DNA from: Sphingobacteriales bacterium
GTDB lineage: Bacteria > Bacteroidota > Bacteroidia > Sphingobacteriales > Sphingobacteriaceae
NCBI GenBank assembly: GCA_947505035.1
Contig: CANNIS010000003.1
Location: 1 to 46,594, forward strand
DNA length: 46,594 nt
Direction of reading: 5' to 3'
Both the position numbers and the translations under genes were made by a program. This document shows, one piece after another, positions 39,802 through 46,594 of the stretch (position 1 is its first letter; the number at the start of each line of letters is the position of its first letter). The notes beneath the pieces are model-generated. The model ran no database searches. It was given only the letters and a program-made list of their open reading frames with translations, and was not told the DNA's origin.

Positions 39802-42800
39802 ATGTTCAACTTTAAACAATTAAACAATGTATTTGGATGGCTCGTATTTGCCATCGCTACCATTACTTACGCGCTCACTATGGAGACCACCGCAAGTTAT
39901 TGGGATTGCGGAGAATTTATTTCTGCTGCCTATAAGTTGCAAGTTGTGCATCCGCCCGGAGCACCTATGTTTTTATTATTAGAGAGATTATTTGCGATGC
40001 TTGCTGGAAGCAATATTTCGAATGTTGCATTCTTTACCAATTTAGGTTCTGGATTGTCTAGTTCGTTTACTATTTTATTTTTATTCTGGTCGATTACTTT
40101 GTTGGCATCGAAATTAGTAGATGAAAACAAAGACAATTATTCTTTAACCAGTAAAATATTAATTATTGGTTCGGGTGTAGTTGGCGCATTGGCTTATACA
40201 TTCTCCGATACTTTTTGGTTTTCTGCAGTAGAAACCGAAGTATATGCGATGTCTTCGCTATGTACCGCTGTTGTATTTTGGGCAATTTTAAAATGGGAAA
40301 ACATTGCAGACGAAAAACATGCTGATCGTTGGATTGTATTGATTTCGTTGATTGTTGGACTTTCGATTGGTGTGCATTTACTAAACTTATTGGCTATTCC
40401 TGCCATTGCTTTTGTATATTATTTCAAACGTTTTAAAACCAGTTCAAAAGGAATTATTTATACAGCCGTTGCATCGATTGCCATTTTAGGATTTATACAA
40501 TTCGGTATTATTCCTGGAGTAATTTCTATTGCAGCAAAATTTGATTTACTATTTGTAAATAGTTTTGGAATGCCATTTTGGAGTGGCGCTATGGTTTGGT
40601 TTGTGTTATTAATTGCCGGTATTGTTTGGGCAACACAATACAGCATTCGTAAAGCAAATGTTGTATTGCATACCGCCATGATGTGCTTCAGCGCTGTATT
40701 AATTGGCTATTCGTCTTATACGATGATTCCAATTAGAGCCAAAGCGGATCCAAATATTAACATGTATGCCAATGACAATATTTTTAATTTATTGTCTTAT
40801 ATCAATCGTGAACAATATGGCGAAACACCATTATTAACTGGTCAGTTTTTTACCGCTAAACTTTCTGATGAAAAAGAAGGTGCGATGCAATATCAAAAAT
40901 CAGCAGATAAATATGTAGAAACCGTTCGCAAAACGGTTCCTGTTTGGGAAGCAGCACAGTCGGGATTTTTTCCGCGCATGTGGAGTAACCAAGCAAACCA
41001 TATTCAGTTTTATCAATCTTGGGCTAAATTAAAATCGACAACTAGAAAACCAAGCTTCTCAGAAAATATGGGCTTCTTTATTAGCTACCAAATGGGGCAC
41101 ATGTATTGGAGATATTTTATGTGGAACTTTACTGGTCGCCAAAACGATATACAAGGACATGGTAACATGACCGATGGCAATTGGATTAGTGGTATCAAAG
41201 CTTTAGACGAATACCGCTTAGGGCCACAAACAAACTTGCCGAAATACTTAGCAGAAAATACTTCAAGAAATGAACTTTACTTTCTACCCTTAATTTTAGG
41301 AGTAATTGGAATGGTATTTCATTTCAATAAAAATAAAAAAGGAGCAACACCCGTTGGACTTTTATTTTTCTTTACAGGATTAGCTATTGTTATTTACTTA
41401 AATCAATATCCTTACCAACCACGTGAACGTGACTATGCTTATGTAGGTTCGTTTTATGCTTTTGCTATTTGGATTGGTTTAGGCGTAATGGGTTTATATG
41501 AATTAGTTCGTAAATCTTGGAATGGTCCAGTGGCTGCTTTTGCTTTAACAACTATTAGTTTATTAGCAGTGCCAGTAATTATGGCTAATGCAGAATGGGA
41601 TGACCACGATCGTTCGAACAGATCGGTAGTAAAAGATTTTGCAGCAGATTATTTAAATAGTTGCGCACCGAATGCTATTTTATTTACCATGGGCGATAAC
41701 GAAACTTATCCATTATGGTATGCACAAGAAGTAGAAGGTATTCGTACCGACATTCGTGTGGTTAACTTAAGTTTGTTAGGCATGGATTGGTATATCAATC
41801 AAATGAAGAAAAATACTTTAGATGGCCAAGGCGTGCCATTTACTTTAAGTTCTGATAAATACACGCAAGGAACTAGAGATTATATTCCTTACTATGATAT
41901 GAAAATCAATGGCCCAGCCGATGTAAGAGAAGTGGTTAATTTTGTAACTAGCACCAACGAGCAAGCATTAATGCAAACACGTGCTGGTAAATCTATCAAT
42001 GTTTTACCTACTCGCATGCTGAGAATTAAAGTAGATAAAAACGCGGTTGTTAAATCTGGCGTTGTATCTGCAGCAGATCAAAATCAAATTGCCGAATACA
42101 TCGATTTCAATTTAGGTAAAGATGGTTTGGTGAAAAACGATTTGTTGGTATTGGATTTATTAGCAAATAATAATTGGTCGAGACCGATATATTTTGCTGC
42201 AACTATGGGCCAAGATAACTATTATGGCTTGAACGATTATTTACAATTAGAAGGTTTAGCTTTACGATTGATACCTATTAAATCTCCTAGAAACCCTTAC
42301 GGTACTGCAGGAAAAGTGAATAGTAAAATCATGTACGACAACATGGTGAATAAATTTAAATGGGGTAATATGGGCGGCGATAAAGTATTTATCGATCCAG
42401 AAACTGCAAGAATGACTTATAGTTTCAGAATTCAATTCTTCCAATTATGCGATGTATTATTGAACGAAGGTAAAAAAGATTCTTGTGCAAAAGCCTTAGA
42501 TTTATTAATGAGCGTATTGCCGAAACAAGGCATTCCATTGCAATACAAGACCTTTGATTTCCGTTTTGTAGATCAGTATTTCCGTTGTGGAAAAACCGAA
42601 AAAGCGAAAACTTTAGCCGCTAGTATTCAAGGAGAAATTGCACAAAACCTAGATTACTACAAGCAATTTAATGGTAAGAAATCGAGCATGTATACCGAAG
42701 AAGTACAACAAGGAATTGCTGTATTAAATGAGTTGGCTAGAATTTGTAGAGATAATAACCAAGCAAAAATTTCGGATGATATTTCGAAAGCTACAGCCGA

Positions 42801-42846
42801 ATATCAAAAAGATTTCTCTTTTATTTACGCCGAAGGCACTAACTAA
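39802..42846 (+). CDS. DUF2723-family polytopic membrane protein (TMEM260-like, putative protein O-glycosyltransferase)
   Basis: 1014 aa; METTASYWDCGEFISAAYKLQVVHPPGAPMFLLLERLFA; later LNQYPYQPRERDYAYVGSFYAFAIWIGLG. Confidence 0.88.
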   Translation: MFNFKQLNNVFGWLVFAIATITYALTMETTASYWDCGEFISAAYKLQVVHPPGAPMFLLLERLFAMLAGSNISNVAFFTNLGSGLSSSFTILFLFWSITLLASKLVDENKDNYSLTSKILIIGSGVVGALAYTFSDTFWFSAVETEVYAMSSLCTAVVFWAILKWENIADEKHADRWIVLISLIVGLSIGVHLLNLLAIPAIAFVYYFKRFKTSSKGIIYTAVASIAILGFIQFGIIPGVISIAAKFDLLFVNSFGMPFWSGAMVWFVLLIAGIVWATQYSIRKANVVLHTAMMCFSAVLIGYSSYTMIPIRAKADPNINMYANDNIFNLLSYINREQYGETPLLTGQFFTAKLSDEKEGAMQYQKSADKYVETVRKTVPVWEAAQSGFFPRMWSNQANHIQFYQSWAKLKSTTRKPSFSENMGFFISYQMGHMYWRYFMWNFTGRQNDIQGHGNMTDGNWISGIKALDEYRLGPQTNLPKYLAENTSRNELYFLPLILGVIGMVFHFNKNKKGATPVGLLFFFTGLAIVIYLNQYPYQPRERDYAYVGSFYAFAIWIGLGVMGLYELVRKSWNGPVAAFALTTISLLAVPVIMANAEWDDHDRSNRSVVKDFAADYLNSCAPNAILFTMGDNETYPLWYAQEVEGIRTDIRVVNLSLLGMDWYINQMKKNTLDGQGVPFTLSSDKYTQGTRDYIPYYDMKINGPADVREVVNFVTSTNEQALMQTRAGKSINVLPTRMLRIKVDKNAVVKSGVVSAADQNQIAEYIDFNLGKDGLVKNDLLVLDLLANNNWSRPIYFAATMGQDNYYGLNDYLQLEGLALRLIPIKSPRNPYGTAGKVNSKIMYDNMVNKFKWGNMGGDKVFIDPETARMTYSFRIQFFQLCDVLLNEGKKDSCAKALDLLMSVLPKQGIPLQYKTFDFRFVDQYFRCGKTEKAKTLAASIQGEIAQNLDYYKQFNGKKSSMYTEEVQQGIAVLNELARICRDNNQAKISDDISKATAEYQKDFSFIYAEGTN

Positions 42847-42861
42847 AATATTTGATTCAAT

Positions 42862-42895
42862 AAAAAAGCCCGCTGAATTTCAGCGGGCTTTTTTA
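42862..42895. terminator. Bidirectional terminator between convergent DUF2723 gene and accA
   Basis: AAAAAAGCCCGCTG-AATTT-CAGCGGGCTTTTTT. Confidence 0.85.
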
Positions 42896-42910
42896 TTGAA
42901 CGAATGGCTG

Positions 42911-43867
42911 TTACTCTTCTACCACGCCCATTGCACAGAATTTAGCAATGCGCTCGTCTACTCTTTTTTGAGGATCCATTTTTCCTAAAATGGCTAAGTC
43001 TTCAATAATTTTATTTTTAATAGTTTCTGCCATTTGCGCAGGATTATGATGTGCTCCGCCAATTGGTTCTGGAATAATACCATCTACTAATTTATTTTCG
43101 AACATGTCTTCTGCAGTTAACTTTAAAGCTTCTGCTGCACGCTCTTTATAATCCCAACTTCTCCATAAAATAGAAGAACAAGATTCTGGAGAGATAACAG
43201 AATACCAAGTATACTGCAACATATAAACTCTATCTCCAATGCCAATTCCTAAAGCACCACCCGATGCGCCTTCTCCAATAATAAAACACATTACGGGTAC
43301 TTTTAAAACAGACATTTCTAATAGGTTTCTAGCAATGGCTTCGCCTTGTCCGCGTTCCTCTGCTTCAAGGCCAGGATATGCGCCTGGTGTATCAATTAAG
43401 GTTACAATTGGCTTATTAAACTTTTCGGCTAATTTCATTAAACGCAAGGCTTTTCTGTAACCTTCTGGATTGGCCATTCCAAAGTTTCTGTATTGACGCA
43501 ATTTAGTATTCGCACCTTTTTGATGGCCAATAAACATCACTGTTTGTCCATTCAACGTACCAAAACCACCTATAATGGCTTTATCATCTTTTACGGTTCT
43601 ATCGCCATGCATTTCAATAAAATCATCGCATATAGTTTCGATGTATTGCAGTGTATACGGGCGATCTGGATGTCTAGAGATTTGAACTTTTTGCCAACCA
43701 TTTAAGTTTTCAAAAATTTCTTTTCTAGTTTTTTCAATTTTATGATTGATTTCTTTCAAAGTGGCCGATACATCTACTTTAGATTTCTCTGCAACTTGTT
43801 TTACCTTTTCCCTTTGCTCAATTAAATCTGCAATGGGCTTTTCAAAATCAAAAGAAGTGCTATCCAT
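42911..43867 (-). CDS. accA: Acetyl-CoA carboxylase carboxyltransferase subunit alpha
   Basis: 318 aa; [100 protein letters not shown]. Confidence 0.98.
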   Translation of the reverse strand: MDSTSFDFEKPIADLIEQREKVKQVAEKSKVDVSATLKEINHKIEKTRKEIFENLNGWQKVQISRHPDRPYTLQYIETICDDFIEMHGDRTVKDDKAIIGGFGTLNGQTVMFIGHQKGANTKLRQYRNFGMANPEGYRKALRLMKLAEKFNKPIVTLIDTPGAYPGLEAEERGQGEAIARNLLEMSVLKVPVMCFIIGEGASGGALGIGIGDRVYMLQYTWYSVISPESCSSILWRSWDYKERAAEALKLTAEDMFENKLVDGIIPEPIGGAHHNPAQMAETIKNKIIEDLAILGKMDPQKRVDERIAKFCAMGVVEE

Positions 43868-43974
43868 AATTCGTGAATTTAAAGGGTGAAATTACCAATT
43901 TTAAATGGAGCTATAAAAAACCATTGATTAAAATCGCCAATTAAACACCTAAGTATTTGAATATCAATATTTAA

Positions 43975-44565
43975 TTAAGGCAAAACAGTCACCTCGTATT
44001 TGTTAATCTCTCCATTTTCTGGCTTAAAATCAACAATTAACTGAATGATTTTTTGCAAAGAAATTTTACTTGGATCAAAAACTATTTTGGCTTTTTGCTT
44101 CTCGTAATTAACTTCAGAAAATTTAACCCCATTTTGCTGATAGATTTTTAACTCGATTCCTTTTGCGCAACCTTCCGCACAGGTCATGCCTGTTATCAAC
44201 AAATTAGCTGTTTGGTATTTAACTTGTTTACCTAATAATGGCGCCCTTTCGTATTTACAACATGCGGGTAAAGCTTTGTAAGTATTATCGGCTGCTCTAT
44301 ATTTTTGGGTATCGTGTCCAATATTTGCCACCATCTTTTGTATCTGATCATTCGAGATTGTTTGGATATTATAACTTACAAAAAGTTTTCCTATACTTAC
44401 ATCCATCCGAGCCGAAAGTATTCCTGCTGTTGGCTTTAAGACTCCTTCTATTCTTTCAATACAATGCTCACAATTTGCATAAACAACAATGGTATCGTTG
44501 ATGGTTTGTGCATTTGCACTCAGTGCAAGCAACAACATCCAAAATATATTTCTTAGTTTTTTCAT
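43975..44565 (-). CDS. Exported protein with two heavy-metal-associated (HMA)-like domains
   Basis: Signal peptide MKKLRNIFWMLLLALSANA; CEHC in the first ferredoxin-like domain, CAEGC in the second (GMTCAEGCAKGIEL), LPACCKYER linker. Confidence 0.8.
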   Translation of the reverse strand: MKKLRNIFWMLLLALSANAQTINDTIVVYANCEHCIERIEGVLKPTAGILSARMDVSIGKLFVSYNIQTISNDQIQKMVANIGHDTQKYRAADNTYKALPACCKYERAPLLGKQVKYQTANLLITGMTCAEGCAKGIELKIYQQNGVKFSEVNYEKQKAKIVFDPSKISLQKIIQLIVDFKPENGEINKYEVTVLP

Positions 44566-44572
44566 AGCTATT

Positions 44573-46594
44573 TTATTTTTTATTTTCTGATAATTTAAAT
44601 CGAACACCTATGTAAATTCTTCTACCATCCATTGGGCCCCAAATATTTGATACATCAAAATACAGACCATATGGATCATCAGAACCTGTTAAATGAGTCA
44701 ACTGTTTAAAGTCTAACATATTTTCGGCGCCTATATAAACTTCTGTTTGTTTAAAGGTTCTGGTTAGCTGTAAATTGATGGTTTGATAAGCAGGAGATTG
44801 TAAAAATGGTTTCGAGGTGGAATCGTGCAAATGTATAGCTGGTAAGCGTTTCGAACCCACTAAATTAAGCGTAAAGTTCGCTTTCCATTTTCTATTGAAA
44901 GATTCGTAATACAAACTAGTGACGATTCTGTTTTTGGCAATAAATGGATCCGATAGATTACCAATACTATCGGTAAAAGTAATCACATCTAAATATTTAT
45001 AGGCTATTTTCCATTCAACCGTTTTTAAAATTTTATACATCAGCTCCACTTGAAATGTTTTAGAGGTAGAAGCATTGGATTGGTTATAAATAAGAAATGA
45101 CTTAGGATCGGTATCGTAATCGATGCGCATTCTGTTTTTAAAATTAGTTTGATACCAATCAAAATTAATGGCCCCTTTTCGGTAATTAAATAAAAAATCA
45201 TGCGTTAAATTAGCTCCAAAATTTAAAGCCGATTCGGGTAAAAGGTTTGATTTTACAATGTATTTACGAGAACTAAATACGATAGCAGGATTTTCGGCTA
45301 AAAGATGTGGACTCCTTACGCCTACCCCTATGCTTGCCCGCAAATCGGTATTTTCGTTAATTGAAAATTTATAATTAGCTCGAGGAATTAAATACGTTTT
45401 ATTTGGAAAGCGATCTGCTCGTATTCCTAATACAAGCGTCGACCTTGCATCTGGCTTATAAGTATCTTCTATAAATACACCCATCACATTTTCAGAACGA
45501 TCGTAATTGGCTAAAGCTAATTGCTCTTTGGTATTTTCAATTTTTAAACTAACGCCGGTATTGATACTATGATGCGCTCCTATTTCTCGATTATAAATTA
45601 ACCTAACATTGGCAGAAAGCTGCGAAGCATCGTAAGCCTTAATGCCTGCAAACCCATTCTGAGCATGGCTTACTAATGAATATTGAAATCCAATACTTTG
45701 AAATGTGGCACTCGGAATAATGAATCCCGTTTTACCATAATACTCTAAACGATTGGTGTTTAATTTTTGCCCCCAAGAAGATAAGTCCGCTTCAGATTTA
45801 CTATAATCAAATTGTTTTTGACCAGCCATTCGTTTTTCATTCATCAAACGAAGCGTATGTTGCGAAATAAATCCTTTACCGTTTTCGTATTTCCATTTAT
45901 TCAGCATGTTGAAATTTTGAATCATGGGCATATCTAAAAAATCATCACCATTCTCCTCTACTTTTTTATTAAAAATATCGGAGTGAAAAGAAAAAAGGCT
46001 AGACCATTTTGAATTTATTTTTTTAGCAAGGTCTATGTTAATTTCATTTCTGAAATTTTCGTCCATATAATAATTCACAAAAAGTGGCCCCTCTTTGCTA
46101 GGGTTTTTTAATTCTAAATTAATAGAACCACTCAAAGATTCTGGACCAAACACAACCGACCCCGGGCCTTTCACAATGCTGATGGATTCGATTTGCGAGC
46201 CCGGCACCGTATTTAAACCATAGGTTAAACCCAGGCCTGCAATAATTGGCATGTTTTCGGTTAGCAACTGAATATAGGAACCCGAAAGACCCAAAAGCTG
46301 CAATTCCTTACTCCCAGAAATGGCGTCTTTATAGGTAACATCTACCGTGGCATTGGTTTCGAAGCTTTCGCCCAAATTGCAACAAGCCGCTTTACGCAAT
46401 TCTTTATTGCTAATAATTTCGGTTTTAAATGGGCTGATGGAAATCATCGTGCCCGCTTTTTCGAAAGTTACTTCGGCAGATTTAAGCAAATGAATAGAAT
46501 TAATTCCAGCGCTCGTATCTGCTTTATTTAAACTTGATTGGTCTTTACTAATTTGCGCGATGATTTTTATAAACGGCAAACATAAAAAGACACA
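44573..46594 (-). CDS. TonB-dependent receptor, N-terminus beyond window edge
   Basis: Plug-like SISIVKGPGSVVFGPESLSGSINLELK; C-terminal beta-barrel. The ORF-track start at 46579 is a TTG and the frame stays open to the window end (CVFLCLPFIKIIAQ, a signal-peptide-like stretch). Confidence 0.85.
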   Translation of the reverse strand, partial: CVFLCLPFIKIIAQISKDQSSLNKADTSAGINSIHLLKSAEVTFEKAGTMISISPFKTEIISNKELRKAACCNLGESFETNATVDVTYKDAISGSKELQLLGLSGSYIQLLTENMPIIAGLGLTYGLNTVPGSQIESISIVKGPGSVVFGPESLSGSINLELKNPSKEGPLFVNYYMDENFRNEINIDLAKKINSKWSSLFSFHSDIFNKKVEENGDDFLDMPMIQNFNMLNKWKYENGKGFISQHTLRLMNEKRMAGQKQFDYSKSEADLSSWGQKLNTNRLEYYGKTGFIIPSATFQSIGFQYSLVSHAQNGFAGIKAYDASQLSANVRLIYNREIGAHHSINTGVSLKIENTKEQLALANYDRSENVMGVFIEDTYKPDARSTLVLGIRADRFPNKTYLIPRANYKFSINENTDLRASIGVGVRSPHLLAENPAIVFSSRKYIVKSNLLPESALNFGANLTHDFLFNYRKGAINFDWYQTNFKNRMRIDYDTDPKSFLIYNQSNASTSKTFQVELMYKILKTVEWKIAYKYLDVITFTDSIGNLSDPFIAKNRIVTSLYYESFNRKWKANFTLNLVGSKRLPAIHLHDSTSKPFLQSPAYQTINLQLTRTFKQTEVYIGAENMLDFKQLTHLTGSDDPYGLYFDVSNIWGPMDGRRIYIGVRFKLSENKK

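Noticed and set aside
1-46594. CRISPR array, transposon, prophage or defence system
   Set aside because: No regularly spaced repeats, transposase, integrase, nuclease/helicase defence genes or phage structural genes were found; nearly all sequence is conserved core genes.

Overview
Core chromosomal window from a Bacteroidota (Bacteroidetes) genome, AT-rich, with A/T-rich leaders and TTG-N19/20-TAnnTTTG promoter-like sites. The centre (about 18.8-37.1 kb, minus strand) is one near-complete ribosomal protein supercluster, in transcription order: rpsL-rpsG-fusA-rpsJ-rplC-rplD-rplW-rplB-rpsS-rplV-rpsC-rplP-rpmC-rpsQ-rplN-rplX-rplE-rpsN-rpsH-rplF-rplR-rpsE-rpmD-rplO-secY-map-infA-rpmJ-rpsM-rpsK-rpsD-rpoA-rplQ. 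rpmD (59 aa) and rpmJ (38 aa) are missing from the supplied ORF track and were read from the sequence. Flanking genes are a truncated aconitase, rlmH, DUF5606, a cyclophilin, a secreted GATase-like protein, a porin, purine nucleoside phosphorylase, lpxK, a FISUMP lipoprotein, a pruA/acyl-CoA carboxylase/M42/M13 run, dnaK, a lipoprotein, pth, rplY, prs, tRNA-Gln(UUG), a DUF2723 membrane protein, accA, and a two-domain HMA protein next to a TonB-dependent receptor truncated at the window edge. I found no CRISPR array, transposon, prophage or defence island. The most interesting unexplained signals are: (a) compact stem-loops in the longer spacers of the ribosomal cluster, ending about 12-25 nt before start codons and therefore candidate ribosomal-protein leaders; (b) a sigma-54-like -24/-12 element upstream of dnaK; and (c) the TBDR/HMA pair with several CC and CxxC motifs, which looks like a metal-handling module. 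Product names come from reading translated motifs from memory; no searches or folding were run.
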